Positions 18,261-28,118 are shown, counted from the first letter of the stretch. The stretch is 64,000 nucleotides of DNA from CBDCYS01 sp965226185 (GCA_965226185.1 CBDDCT010000006.1:1364001-1428000); one strand, 5' to 3'. Translations and numbers: made by a program. The notes: generated by a model not told the origin, from the letters alone.

Positions 18261-18466
18261 AGCACACAGGGCTCGACAGGGGCGGCAATCGAGGTTTGCC
18301 CAAAAACAGACGAAAAACGCCTCGGCCAGGGTCGCGGACAGCATGCCGGGCCGTTTCTGCCCCACGGCGGCCCCGCCGAGAGGCGATGCCGCCTCAAGAC
18401 CATGAAATCCCATCCCGCGCGCCCCGCCAACCCCGTTTTCGGGAATCGATGAGAAATGCGGGCTAA

Positions 18467-18605
18467 GGCTCTCTATGAGCACCTGCGATGCGGTATTCGA
18501 GGCATAAAAATTGAGGAAGATCAGCGGGGCCAGGGAGACAAGCAAGGAGACAACCACAAATTTTGGGGTCAATCGCTTGTGGAATGGGATGGTAACGTTA
18601 TGCAA
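18467..18605 (-). pseudogene. N-terminal signal anchor of the IS-split sensor kinase
   Basis: Reads from a TTG codon at 18605 (AGGAAG about 9 bases upstream): HNVTIPFHKRLTPKF, then one TM (VVVSLLVSLAPLIFLNF), then YASNTASQVLIESL up to the IS boundary. Upstream in frame there is a stop, so the gene began here. Rejoined to 13445-15141 it gives a kinase of about 610 residues with TM-sensor-TM-HAMP-kinase order. Confidence 0.85.
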
Positions 18606-18981
18606 TGTTGCATCTTCCTATCGGCCAATGAGTCAAACCGAGATTCCCCAGCCGGTTTCCCCCCCTGTTGCCGACGATGGCGGCACGCAGGGCATTCCCC
18701 GATACCGCCCGAGCCGGCGATGAAACTGAATATCGCGGCCGCGTTCGGCGGTGACCTTGTAGTGGGAGATCGTTTGGCCGGCCATGTCAGCTAGATTGTT
18801 ACCGCGCTTCAGATAGCTGGTTCAACAAGCCTTCCCACCAGCTAACCGGCTTCAAGGCCATGGTAACTCAATAGACGAAGGATTTGAACGAAGCCTGACG
18901 GCAGACGCTTCGCGTGAACATTCATGCGGCAGCGCTGCGCTGCTCGGAGTATGGTCGGGTCACAGAGAAAGGAGGTCTACT
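18606..18981. other. Intergenic region between the kinase start and the IS91-type pair
   Basis: No credible gene. It should hold the promoter of the minus-strand kinase operon and the left boundary of the IS91-type element, but I cannot fix either. Confidence 0.3.
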
Positions 18982-19866
18982 GTGACCCATTTACGCAAGA
19001 AGATGCTCGAGGAACTCGAGCGTCGCAACTATTCCGCGAGCACTGTTCGCTGCTATCTCGGCGTGGTGGAGGATTTTGCACGCTACTTCCAGCAAGCGCC
19101 CGACCGACTAGGACCGGACCAGATTCGGAGCTATCAAGCGCACCTGTTTCGCGATTGCAAGCTCGCCGACAACACCGTGAGCCAACGTCTGGCGGCGCTG
19201 CGGTTCTTCTACATCAAGACGCTCAGGCGGTCCTGGAACCTGAGCCTGACGCCCTACCCCAAGAGGGCGCGACGACTGCCGAGCGTCCTCAGCCAAGAGG
19301 AGGTCGCCCGACTGATCGACTGCGCCGGCAGTACGTTCCACCGCATGCTGCTGATGACGCTGTACGCCACCGGAGTGCGCCGAGCGGAGCTGGTCCGGCT
19401 CCAGCTCAGCGACATCGACAGCGGGCGCAGGGTGGTTCACGTACGCGGCGGCAAGGGCCGCAAGGACCGCGACGTCATGCTCAGCGAGCAGTTGCTCGCC
19501 GCCTTGCGACAGCACTGGCGAGGGCTGCGGCGCCAGCCGACCCAGTGGTTGTTCCCGGGCGGACGTTGGCATAGCGCCGATCATCCGATCAGCGTCAATG
19601 TGCCCTGGAACGCTTGCCACCAAGCTTCCCAGCGGGCCGGCATCGACAAGCCGGTTCATCCCCACACGTTGCGCCACTGCTTCGCCACGCATCTGCTCGA
19701 AGCAGGAGCGGATCCGCGCACGATTCAAATGTTGTTGGGGCATCGCGATCTGGAACAGACAGCCCGCTATCTGCACCTGTCGGCGCGCCATCTCAGCGCT
19801 GTCGCCAGCCCACTGGACTGTTTGCAGCTCACCTCGCCGGGCGAGAAAGATCCCGGGAGGCAGTAG
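18982..19866 (+). CDS. Tyrosine recombinase (XerD-like) of an IS91-type element
   Basis: 294 residues. SAM-like core-binding domain (RRNYSASTVRCYLGVVEDF, about residues 14-95) and a catalytic domain with the R...K...HxxR...H...Y set: YATGVRRAELVRL, GGKGRKDRDVML, HPHTLRHCFATHLLEAG, MLLGHRDLEQTARYLHLS (nucleophile Tyr). It sits immediately before an IS91-family transposase, ending one codon from that gene's ATG, an arrangement common to many IS91-like elements. Its role there is thought to be accessory. Intact. Confidence 0.9.
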   Translation: MTHLRKKMLEELERRNYSASTVRCYLGVVEDFARYFQQAPDRLGPDQIRSYQAHLFRDCKLADNTVSQRLAALRFFYIKTLRRSWNLSLTPYPKRARRLPSVLSQEEVARLIDCAGSTFHRMLLMTLYATGVRRAELVRLQLSDIDSGRRVVHVRGGKGRKDRDVMLSEQLLAALRQHWRGLRRQPTQWLFPGGRWHSADHPISVNVPWNACHQASQRAGIDKPVHPHTLRHCFATHLLEAGADPRTIQMLLGHRDLEQTARYLHLSARHLSAVASPLDCLQLTSPGEKDPGRQ

Positions 19867-21057
19867 ATGCAACGGCCGCCGCTGGAGGTGGCCGATCTGG
19901 TTCGCGCTGCCGGAGAGTGTTTCCTTGAGAAGAGTCGCGGCTGGCTCAACTGGCAACATCTGAAGGTGCTGCTAGCGATCGAGCGTTGCCGCACGGCCGC
20001 ACTCGGCGGTCATCTCGATGAGTGCTCCGAGTGCGGCCATCGCCCTGCCATCTCCTACAACTCGTGCAGAAATCGACACTGCCCCAAGTGTCAGGCCAAC
20101 ACCCGCGAGCGCTGGCTCCAGGCGCGGCGCAAACAGTTGCTGCCTACGCGCTACCTGCACGCCGTGTTCACGCTGCCCCACGAACTCTCCAGGCTGACCT
20201 TACAGAACAAGCGAGTCGTCTACTCTCTGCTGCTGCGCACCAGCGCGGAAACGCTGTTGGAGGTGGCCCGCGATCCCCAGCGTCTGGGCGCCGAGATCGG
20301 CTTCTTCAGCGTCTTGCACACCTGGAATCAGAAGCTCCAACATCATTCCCATGTGCACTCGGTCATCGCCGCCGGCGGCCTCTCTCCGAATCACACCCGC
20401 TGGATCGAGCCGCGCTACGACAGCTTCTTCCTTCCCAAAGACGTCCTCGCTGAGGTGTTTCGCGGTAAGTTCGTCGACGCCTTACGGGAGGCCTTCGCCG
20501 AGGGTCGACTCGGCTTTTACGCTCAGCTGCGGTTCCTCTCCCAACCGCGCGCCTTCTCGGCTTTTCTCCGGACCCTATTTCGCAACAAGTGGGTGGTCTA
20601 CTTGAAGCCGCCTTTTGGCGGTCCCGAGCAGGTGCTGCGTTACCTGGGCCGTTACACCCACCGCGTCGCCATCTCCAACCATCGTCTGGTGTCATTCGCT
20701 GACGGCCAGGTCAGCTTCCGCTGGCGCGATTCGGCACACGGCAACCAGCAGCGGCTGATGTCTCTCGCGTTGGACGAGTTTCTGCGCCGCTTCCTGCTGC
20801 ACCTATTGCCGCCGCGCTTCGTACGCATTCGCTACTTCGGTTTCCTCGCTCACCGCAAGCGTGCGGCGTTGTTGCCGCTTTGCCGCCGACTGATCGCCCG
20901 AGCGCAGCCCTCCCAGACGATGTCCCTCGGCGGAGCAGAACCCGCTCGCGCGGGCTGGGCCTGCCCGCGCTGTGGCGGCCTAATGCGGGTCGTCGAGCGG
21001 TTCAGCCCCGTTCAGCCGCGGCTGCGTTCGCCCCCGCTCTCGCCGGCAGCCGCCTGA
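19867..21057 (+). CDS. IS91-family HUH transposase
   Basis: 396 residues. An N-terminal zinc-binding domain (DECSECGHRPAISYNSC, then RNRHCPKCQANTRERWL) precedes the single-strand nicking domain: the HUH motif in HHSHVHSVIAAGG and a tyrosine motif in VLRYLGRYTHRVAISNHR. Elements of this group move by rolling circle and leave no target duplication. The gene follows the integrase at the next base. The C-terminal zinc-like pair WACPRCGG is present. No stops or frameshifts; it may be active. Element ends were not recognised. Confidence 0.92.
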   Translation: MQRPPLEVADLVRAAGECFLEKSRGWLNWQHLKVLLAIERCRTAALGGHLDECSECGHRPAISYNSCRNRHCPKCQANTRERWLQARRKQLLPTRYLHAVFTLPHELSRLTLQNKRVVYSLLLRTSAETLLEVARDPQRLGAEIGFFSVLHTWNQKLQHHSHVHSVIAAGGLSPNHTRWIEPRYDSFFLPKDVLAEVFRGKFVDALREAFAEGRLGFYAQLRFLSQPRAFSAFLRTLFRNKWVVYLKPPFGGPEQVLRYLGRYTHRVAISNHRLVSFADGQVSFRWRDSAHGNQQRLMSLALDEFLRRFLLHLLPPRFVRIRYFGFLAHRKRAALLPLCRRLIARAQPSQTMSLGGAEPARAGWACPRCGGLMRVVERFSPVQPRLRSPPLSPAAA

Positions 21058-21595
21058 TGCCACAACATTCTCCAGCTCGATCCACCCGGTTGCTCCGGCG
21101 CGAACCGCTCTGGTGCGCCTGGTCGAGCTTCCGCGGCGCGTTCCACTTGCTGCGACCGCTGCGGCGGCAGGAAACTCTCTCGCTTCCCCGTGCGATCACG
21201 CCTCCAAACGGGCCCGCCCAGCGGCTCTCGCGCCGTCGAACCGGTACCGAGCTCCCGTCAGAGCCTTTTGCACCCTGATTCAAAACCCATAGACTCCCAG
21301 CTTCCTCGGCCGGCTTCCTTCAAATCGTTGTATCGCAAGCGTCTAACTCTCTCTCCCGACGAGACTTTTCCGGCTGGGTCGCCTGCGATACAACACTAGG
21401 ATTTCTCAACATCTATCGGCGGACCACACTCCATCCCACCCTCATCAACAGCTATGCGAAGATCCTACGCGCTCTCGCTGATCCGCCGTAGCCCCTGTGT
21501 GTAGTCAAAACCGGATCCGGGTAGTGGAGATTCGTCCTGCAAGGCCTGCAAGGCGACAACCCGCGGACTTTGGAGATCCACTCGATCCTGCAAGC
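21058..21595. other. 3' non-coding part of the IS91-type element and flank
   Basis: GC-rich, with no ORF having family character. Probably holds the oriIS/terIS-type end of the IS91 element near 21400-21500, which I cannot place precisely. Confidence 0.3.
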
Positions 21596-22009
21596 TCAGA
21601 GATGGTCCGGACGAGCGTCGAGTTCGGCAAGGATTCGGGGATGCGGTGACCTAAGATCTCCGCCGAAGCGCGGGCTGGAGATTACTGTCGCCTCAGAACA
21701 CGGCTTTTTCTCTATTGGCCGGCGCTGCGGGGTGTCTTTGTCGAGCGCGTCGTAAATGCGGTCTTGCTCAAAGTAGGCAACGTATTCCCGGACCAGCCGA
21801 CGCAAGTGCCTTTCGTTGAGCGGGATCACGTGATCGAACAACTCGCGTCGACAACTTCCCACCCAGCGCTCGGCGATGCCATTTTGCCAGGGCGATGCGA
21901 TGCTCGTTCGCTTGGGTTTCAGACCCGAAGAGAGAAAGTCCGGGCGCGCTTCAGGCAAAACCGCCTCGGCCTCATTGACTTGACAATGCCGGAAGCGCAT
22001 AACTATCAT
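21596..22009 (-). pseudogene. Integrase-core transposase, C-terminal fragment
   Basis: Only the end of a DDE integrase remains. KPKRTSIASPWQNGIAERWV contains the conserved Glu region (S-P-x-Q-N-G-x-A-E), followed by RRELFDHVIPLNERHLRRLV and YDALDKDTPQRRPIEKKP, the usual C terminus. The upstream part with both Asp residues is absent and the downstream frame continues into unrelated sequence. A relic of an rve-type IS different from the 1570-bp one. Confidence 0.8.
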
Positions 22010-22026
22010 TTGCCGGGGTAGAGCTT

Positions 22027-23379
22027 ATGTCTTTTCGAGTGGCGTCCGTTGTATTCATACTGCTCACGTTACCGTTGCAGGCGGATGATAACTGGCCGCA
22101 GTGGCGTGGCCCGAATCTGAACGGCAGCAACACAACTGCGAGGAATCTGCCGGTCAGCTGGAGTGAGACTGAGAACGTCGTCTGGCGGACGAAAATGCCC
22201 AGTTGGAGCGCGGCGACGCCCATCGTTTGGGGCGATATGGTTTTCGTCCTCTCCGCGGATCAGGGCTTTGATTCCAGTGAGGTGTCGGAAGGGATTATAG
22301 ACAACCCCACGAACAAAAACCCGGTCAGCCCGCGAGAGAATATCTTGCTGATTGCTTTAAACCGTGAAGACGGCAACATACGCTGGCAAGAGGTCGTAGG
22401 TCTTGGAAACAGAATAGTGCGCAAGCATAACATGTCGTCGCCGACGCCCGTCACCGATGGTCGCCATATTTGGGTCTTGACTGGAACGGGGTGGCTCACC
22501 TGTGTCGACTTTGAGGGTAAACTGATCTGGCAACGCGAACTCGCGAAGGAGTTCGGGGACTTCCCCGCCGCGTGGGGATATGGCTCCTCTCCGTTGCTCT
22601 ACGAAGGTAAACTCTACGTTCAGGTCCTTCATACCGACAGAAAATCGAAGCCCTATGTGTTGGCCGTGGATGGTGAGTCCGGCAAAACGGTTTGGCAACT
22701 GGCGGGAGGACCGGACGCCCAATGGGGATCGCCAGATTCGTATTCCACTCCCACTTTGGTCGAAGTGGATGGCAAGAAACAACTCCTTGTTTGTGGCGGC
22801 GGTTACGTGACGGCGCTTGACCCGGAGACGGGAGAGCAACTCTGGTATGCGGGCGGCCTGAATCCCATCGGACAGCGCCGTTTTCGGTCTGTCCCCTCCC
22901 TGGTTACCGCCGGCGACATCGTCTTTGCGCCGAGCCGGCGCCGCATGCCTTTTATTGCATTTCGGGCCGGCGGAAGTGGAGATGTGAGCGAGTCTCACCG
23001 CATGTGGTCCACCGAATACGGTCCCGAAATCCCCACTCCGACCACAGATGGCGAGCGTCTGTACATCATCGACGACAAAGGGGTCGCCTTGTGCTTGAGG
23101 GTCGAGGATGGGACCACAATTTGGGGCCGGGAGCGCCTCGAGCCCGGTCTGTACGACGCATCTCCTTTACTAGCAGACGGCAAGATCTACGCCATAAGCG
23201 AAAATGGCACAACTACGGTGATCGAAGCCGGAGACGAATTCAAAATTCTGAGTATAAACAAGCTTGGAGACGATTTTGTTCTTGCCAGCCCTGTCGCTTC
23301 CAGTGAGCAGATTTTCATACGGACTGGGAAATATGTCTACTGTATTGGAGCGAAAACGAATGTGGCGTCATCCAAATGA
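22027..23379 (+). CDS. Secreted PQQ-like beta-propeller protein
   Basis: 450 residues with a short signal peptide (MSFRVASVVFILLTLPLQA) and then NWPQWRGPNLNG, the standard opening of this family in planctomycetes and acidobacteria. Repeating W-motif blades follow (LIWQRELAKEFGDFPAAWGY, YVLAVDGESGKTVWQLAGG, VTALDPETGEQLWYAGG, LCLRVEDGTTIWGRE). It resembles quinoprotein dehydrogenases in fold but lacks visible cofactor residues, so it may be structural or binding. Its stop overlaps the ATG of the FG-GAP gene (ATGA), and the operon continues into PSCyt1 and DUF1501 genes, suggesting an envelope or periplasmic system. Confidence 0.88.
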   Translation: MSFRVASVVFILLTLPLQADDNWPQWRGPNLNGSNTTARNLPVSWSETENVVWRTKMPSWSAATPIVWGDMVFVLSADQGFDSSEVSEGIIDNPTNKNPVSPRENILLIALNREDGNIRWQEVVGLGNRIVRKHNMSSPTPVTDGRHIWVLTGTGWLTCVDFEGKLIWQRELAKEFGDFPAAWGYGSSPLLYEGKLYVQVLHTDRKSKPYVLAVDGESGKTVWQLAGGPDAQWGSPDSYSTPTLVEVDGKKQLLVCGGGYVTALDPETGEQLWYAGGLNPIGQRRFRSVPSLVTAGDIVFAPSRRRMPFIAFRAGGSGDVSESHRMWSTEYGPEIPTPTTDGERLYIIDDKGVALCLRVEDGTTIWGRERLEPGLYDASPLLADGKIYAISENGTTTVIEAGDEFKILSINKLGDDFVLASPVASSEQIFIRTGKYVYCIGAKTNVASSK

Positions 23380-24674
23380 GAGCAGAAATGAAGATTCGAG
23401 TCTTCTCCCTTTCCACTGGCTGCTGTTGTGTGTTTCTGCTGGCCGCTGGGCTAGTCCACGCGCAAACGGGTTCCAGGCTCGCTCCCACCGGTCTGGCTGT
23501 CGGCGACAACTTTGGAATCTCTGTCTCCGCCAGCGCGGACCGTCTCGTCGTGGGCGCTTCGGGTGCTGGAAGTGGACAAAACAAAGGCAAGGTATTTGTC
23601 TTCGAACGCCTAGACGGTAATTGGGATCTGGCAGCCACTCTGGTAGCTAGTGATGGGGAACCCGGGGATCAGTTCGGACACGCAGTGTCTACCAGTGGAG
23701 ACCGCGTTGCGGTCGGGGCCCCTGGCGACGACGATGGAGGATATGCCTCCGGCTCCGCATATATCTTCGGGCGAGGCCAGGGTGAAGGAGGCAATCAATG
23801 GCGCCAGGTGACCAAGCTTCTGGCCAGTAAGCCTGCGCCGACACGCCAGTTTGGACAGTCCATCTCTATCGGCGCGGACCGTTTGGTGGTCGGGCAGCAA
23901 CTCGACGATGACTCGGGGAGGAGCCCTGGATCCGCCTATATCTTCGAGCTAGACCCGGGAGGAACCGGTCAATGGGCTGAAGTAGCCACAGTCAGCGCCC
24001 ACGACGCGACAAGAAGCAACGCCTTCGGCTCCGTCGTTGCTATCAGTGGGGATCTTGTTGTGGCGGGAGCTTTCGGTGACCAGGATGGTGGGTTGGGTAC
24101 CGGCTCGGCCTACGTCTTCAAGCGGGATCAGGGCGACAAACCCTGGGACAACGTTGTGAAGCTCAGGGCTGACGACACAGCGGCTCGTGACAACTTTGGG
24201 AGTTCCCTTGCTGTGAGCGGCAACCGGGTAGTGATCGGGTCGCCCTTTGACGATGACACAGCGGACGGCTCCGGATCTGTCTACATCTTTGAACAAGATC
24301 AAGGGGGCGACGGCAAATGGGTCCAAGCCGCCAAACTGACCGCCAACGACCCTGCAGCATTGGATAATTTCGGAAGATCCGTTTCCATCAGTGGAAATTG
24401 CGTCGCCGTAGGCGCACCTCAAGAGGATGACGGGGCAAACAACTCGGGCGCGGTTTATGTCTTTGCGCGGCAATCGACCGAGACTCATTCGTGGGGCTTG
24501 GTTACCAAGCTAAAGATCCCTGACGCAGCTGCCGGAGACAGTTTTGGGGCGTCCGTCTCCATCGGTAGGGGCTTCATCGTGGCGGGCGCGCCTTTCGCGG
24601 ATGGTGCTGGAAACAACGCAGGCTCGGTTTATGTGGAGGAATTGGCAGGTCCGGCAGGCCTGCTGTGCCGGTAG
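23376..24674 (+). CDS. Secreted FG-GAP (integrin-like) beta-propeller protein
   Basis: About 430 residues. The signal peptide is MKIRVFSLSTGCCCVFLLAA when read from the second ATG (23388). ATG 23376 overlaps the previous stop and allows coupling, so either start is possible. The mature part is about seven repeats of a pattern like DNFGxSVSISGDRVVVGAP-DDD-SGSAYIF, for example FGHAVSTSGDRVAVGAPGDD and FGRSVSISGNCVAVGAPQED. Acid-rich loops suggest calcium binding. A closed seven-bladed propeller would probably bind surface partners. No catalytic motif. Confidence 0.87.
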   Translation: MRAEMKIRVFSLSTGCCCVFLLAAGLVHAQTGSRLAPTGLAVGDNFGISVSASADRLVVGASGAGSGQNKGKVFVFERLDGNWDLAATLVASDGEPGDQFGHAVSTSGDRVAVGAPGDDDGGYASGSAYIFGRGQGEGGNQWRQVTKLLASKPAPTRQFGQSISIGADRLVVGQQLDDDSGRSPGSAYIFELDPGGTGQWAEVATVSAHDATRSNAFGSVVAISGDLVVAGAFGDQDGGLGTGSAYVFKRDQGDKPWDNVVKLRADDTAARDNFGSSLAVSGNRVVIGSPFDDDTADGSGSVYIFEQDQGGDGKWVQAAKLTANDPAALDNFGRSVSISGNCVAVGAPQEDDGANNSGAVYVFARQSTETHSWGLVTKLKIPDAAAGDSFGASVSIGRGFIVAGAPFADGAGNNAGSVYVEELAGPAGLLCR

Positions 24675-24739
24675 TGTCCAAAAACTGGAAAGGTGCGGCC
24701 GACAACGGTTACGATGGGAATCTGGGGGAATCTGATCAC

Positions 24740-27700
24740 ATGGTGGCAAGGCTAAACCTGCGGCGGCAACTTGTTTGGAGCGTCCGTTTCGCTCTTGGTG
24801 TCGGCGCGATCTGGATGGTTGGGTCAGCGACCGCCCAATCTCCACTACAGTCCTCGGTGCAAGATGTCGAATTCTTCGAAACCAGAGTCCGGCCGGTGCT
24901 TGCTACTCGTTGCTACTCCTGCCACGGCCCGGACAAGCAGTTTTCCGCTCTTCGCCTTGATTCGCGTGAAGCCCTGATTCGAGGAGGGACTCGTGGCCCT
25001 AGTGTCGTTCTAGGAGAACCCGAGGAGAGCCTCCTCATCCGGGCCGTGCGTCACTTGGAGCTGCAGATGCCGCTTGGCGGCAAGCTCGAGGAATTTCAGA
25101 TTGCCGCCCTCGAAGAGTGGATTCGCCGTGCTGCTCCCTGGCCGAGTTCCTCTGGCGCTGCCGAAGTATCCGGGGACGACCGTTATGAACGGCTCGCACG
25201 CGAACACTGGGCATTCCAGCCTGTTAAGAAGCCGCTGCTCCCCAAGGTTGCCAGCCCGCGCTGGTCGCGCAATCCGGCGGACCGTTTCGTTTACCATGCT
25301 CTAGGAAAGGCCGGCCTCTCTCCCGCCAAGCCGGCCCACCGGCGCGTCTTGATCCGGCGCTTGAGTTATGTATTGACCGGCCTGCCCCCTAGCGCCGCTG
25401 AAGCCGATGGCTTCGTCGCCGATACGGCCCCCGATGCTTACGAAAAATTACTGGATCGCCTGCTCGAGTCTCCCCGCTTTGGCGAACATTGGGCGCGCCA
25501 TTGGCTCGACTTGGTCCGCTACGGAGAGACGCGGGGATACGAATGGAATTACGAAATCATCGGAGCGTGGCGCTATCGTGATTACCTGATCCGGGCCTTG
25601 AACGCTGATGTCTCCTATGACCAGCTTGTCCGTGAGCACATCGCCGGCGATCTGCTCGATCAGCCCAGAATCAACCACAGCGAGCAGATCAACGAGTCCG
25701 TCATCGGGACGGCGTTTTACCGGCTGGGTGAGGCAGGGCACGACAACTGCATCAAGTTTCGCGAGATCGCTCTGGATGTCATGGACAACCAGATCGACAC
25801 GCTGACCAAGACGTTTCAGGCTCTCACCGTTTCGTGCGCTCGCTGCCACGACCACAAGCTCGATCCGATACCAACCGAAGACTACTACGGTCTTTACGGC
25901 ATTCTGAACAGCAGCCGCGTGGTCACTCACACGATCGACACTTCACAGGTGAATGCCGAGAAAATATCAGCTCTCCGCCGGTTGAAACATGAAATACGGG
26001 ACGAGCTGAAGACTCTCTGGATCGATGAAGTTCAGGATATAGAGGAGCACCTTCTTTCCGTTGCGCCGGTCTCCGTGGTCCGAACGAATGCTTCAACAGG
26101 CCTTGACCCTGCTCGTGTCGACGCTTGGCGCAGCGCGCTCACCTGTCCGGACCACGGGCTCGAGGCCCCCGCGCGTCCCTGGGCGGCCATTCTGGACGGG
26201 ACTGCCGGGGAACAACCGTTCCCGGATGTGGCGCGCGAACTGCATGACCGCTATCAAAGAGAACAAGCCGAGCGCGCTGAGTTCAACAAAAGCAACTTCG
26301 AAATGTTAGGAGATTTTCGCTCAGGCGTCCCCGCATCTTGGAGCGCCGCCGGCATGGGCTTGCGGGAGGGGTCCGTTCCGAGTGGAGACTTCGCTGTTGC
26401 TCCCGATGGAGAACGGGCGCTCAGCGGCATTTTTCCGGCGGGCGTTTACTCGCATACAATTTCGAGCCGCTTGAACGGGTCGCTCCGCTCTCCCGATCTG
26501 CCCAAGAACAAGAAGTACTTGAGCTTTCGCGCCATGGGCGGTATGCTCGCCGCTCACCGGACTGTCGTTGACAACTGTGCGATAGGGGAGAAATACGACA
26601 CCTTCGACAGCCGCTCGCCGAGATGGTTCAAGTCGGAGACCCACGCCGCGCAGGACCGGCTCCCCGTTTTCTTCGAACTGCTGACGAAGTGGGACAATCC
26701 TCGAATTCCCGACCGTCCGGACAGACTGAAAGACCGGCCAGGACAAATCGACTCGCCGGTATCTTTTTTCGGCGTCGTTGAGGCTGTGTTACACGACGTC
26801 GATGACGTGCCCCGCGAAGGGCTGTCGCACATGATGCGGCTATTCGCGAACGGTCCGCCTAGTGACTGGAACGACCTGGCGGCCCGTTACGCAGCCGCCG
26901 CTCGGGTGGCCGTGACCAACTGGGCCAAGGGCCGGGCGAGCGACGATGATGCTCTCTGGCTCGACTGGCTCGTGCGCAATGACCTGCTTTCGAGCCAAGC
27001 CGGCGCCACTGCGCGCCTCCGCACCCTGATCGAGAAATACCGTGCTACCGAGGCGCTGCTTTCGGCGCCGCGCGTGGTCGAGGGACTGGCGGATGCCGGA
27101 GGAGGTCAAGACTTCTCCGTTCTAGTCGCTGGCGGCCCGAAGAGTTTCGGCAAGCCGGCTCCCCGGGTATTCCTGCAGCGGCTGTTTGGAACCAAACCGC
27201 TCGGAGAGTTGGATAGCGGCAGGAAACAGCTAGCCGAGTTGATAGCGTCCCCGGACAACCCGCTGACAGCACGGGTAATGGTGAACCGGATTTGGCATCA
27301 CGTCTTCGGCCAGGGAATCGTGGGGTCGGTGGACAACTTCGGTTTTCTCGGTGACAAGCCGACTCATCCGCGGCTGCTTGACTATTTGGCGGCCCGTTTT
27401 GTCGAGGAAGGCTGGTCGATCAAGAAGATGATTCGGCTGCTGGCGCTCTCGGAAAGCTTCCAGCAAAGCGGCGATACGACGGCCTCTGCCCGCGAGGCCG
27501 ATCCGCAAAACGAGTTGCTGCATCACTACCCCTTGCGCCGACTGGAGGGCGAATCGCTGCGCGATACAATCCTGATGACGTCGGGCAAACTTCAGGATTC
27601 GATGTTCGGACCCAGCATCCACCCGCACCGCGCGCAAGCAAAAGATTACCGCCGTCTTTTCTCCGGCCCGCTCGATGGCGAAGGGCGGCGCAGCATCTAC

Positions 27701-28093
27701 ATGAAGGTCACGCGAATGGAAGGGGCGCGGTTTCTCGAGACTTTCGACTATCCCAGTCCGATGTCTAGCCGCGGCAAGCGGGACGTAACGAACGTTCCGG
27801 CGCAGGCGCTCGCGATGCTCAATGACCCGTTCGTCGTCAGCGCGGCCGCCAATTGCGCGGAACGACTTCTCGATCGTCCAGCGGCGACCGTCGAAGCCCG
27901 CATCGCGGACCTTTTTCGCACCGTGCTGGGCCGCCTTCCGAACGCGGTGGAACAAGAACGATTTCGGGGCCTGGCGGCTGAACTAGCCAGTCTGCATGAG
28001 ATCCCGCGCCCAGACCTGATAAACAGTCAGGAAGTGTGGAAAGATCTCGCCCATGTGGTTCTCAATCTCAAGGAGTTCCTGTACATTCAATAA
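24740..28093 (+). CDS. PSCyt1 / DUF1549 / DUF1553 exported cytochrome-like protein
   Basis: 1117 residues from ATG 24740, preceded by GGGGGAA. Signal-like N terminus (RFALGVGAIWMVGSATAQ). A planctomycete-type cytochrome domain comes next (RPVLATRCYSCHGPDKQFSA, one CxxCH haem site). Then DUF1549 (AHRRVLIRRLSYVLTGLPPS, FGEHWARHWLDLVRYGETRG, with a second CxxCH in VSCARCHDHKLDPI) and, after a lectin-like middle part, DUF1553 (LTARVMVNRIWHHVFGQGIV, NFGFLGDKPTHPRLLDYLA, YPLRRLEGESLRDTIL). Members are always paired with a DUF1501 gene, as here. Biochemical role unknown; a redox or polysaccharide-related periplasmic function is often guessed. Confidence 0.92.
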   Translation: MVARLNLRRQLVWSVRFALGVGAIWMVGSATAQSPLQSSVQDVEFFETRVRPVLATRCYSCHGPDKQFSALRLDSREALIRGGTRGPSVVLGEPEESLLIRAVRHLELQMPLGGKLEEFQIAALEEWIRRAAPWPSSSGAAEVSGDDRYERLAREHWAFQPVKKPLLPKVASPRWSRNPADRFVYHALGKAGLSPAKPAHRRVLIRRLSYVLTGLPPSAAEADGFVADTAPDAYEKLLDRLLESPRFGEHWARHWLDLVRYGETRGYEWNYEIIGAWRYRDYLIRALNADVSYDQLVREHIAGDLLDQPRINHSEQINESVIGTAFYRLGEAGHDNCIKFREIALDVMDNQIDTLTKTFQALTVSCARCHDHKLDPIPTEDYYGLYGILNSSRVVTHTIDTSQVNAEKISALRRLKHEIRDELKTLWIDEVQDIEEHLLSVAPVSVVRTNASTGLDPARVDAWRSALTCPDHGLEAPARPWAAILDGTAGEQPFPDVARELHDRYQREQAERAEFNKSNFEMLGDFRSGVPASWSAAGMGLREGSVPSGDFAVAPDGERALSGIFPAGVYSHTISSRLNGSLRSPDLPKNKKYLSFRAMGGMLAAHRTVVDNCAIGEKYDTFDSRSPRWFKSETHAAQDRLPVFFELLTKWDNPRIPDRPDRLKDRPGQIDSPVSFFGVVEAVLHDVDDVPREGLSHMMRLFANGPPSDWNDLAARYAAAARVAVTNWAKGRASDDDALWLDWLVRNDLLSSQAGATARLRTLIEKYRATEALLSAPRVVEGLADAGGGQDFSVLVAGGPKSFGKPAPRVFLQRLFGTKPLGELDSGRKQLAELIASPDNPLTARVMVNRIWHHVFGQGIVGSVDNFGFLGDKPTHPRLLDYLAARFVEEGWSIKKMIRLLALSESFQQSGDTTASAREADPQNELLHHYPLRRLEGESLRDTILMTSGKLQDSMFGPSIHPHRAQAKDYRRLFSGPLDGEGRRSIYMKVTRMEGARFLETFDYPSPMSSRGKRDVTNVPAQALAMLNDPFVVSAAANCAERLLDRPAATVEARIADLFRTVLGRLPNAVEQERFRGLAAELASLHEIPRPDLINSQEVWKDLAHVVLNLKEFLYIQ

Positions 28094-28118
28094 AGGGCCT
28101 GCCAATGGAACGCACGAC

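Larger units (their letters stand above)
15142..18462 (+). mobile_element. Second IS1380-family insertion, in the sensor kinase gene, carrying a nested rve-type IS
   Basis: Left end CCCGGATTTCTCATCG at 15142; right end inverted, CCCGCATTTCTCATCG at 18462. The flanks are CTAG (15138-15141) and CTAA (18463-18466), a 4-bp target duplication with one change. Taking CTAA as original restores the kinase frame. Without the nested 1570-bp element and its 5-bp duplication the unit is 1746 bp. Its transposase differs strongly from the one in the 8100-12103 element, so two different IS1380 lineages hit one operon. Confidence 0.88.

Noticed and set aside
24665..24739. Upstream extension of the PSCyt1 gene
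   Set aside because: No signal peptide or ribosome site; ATG 24740 with GGGGGAA is the better start.
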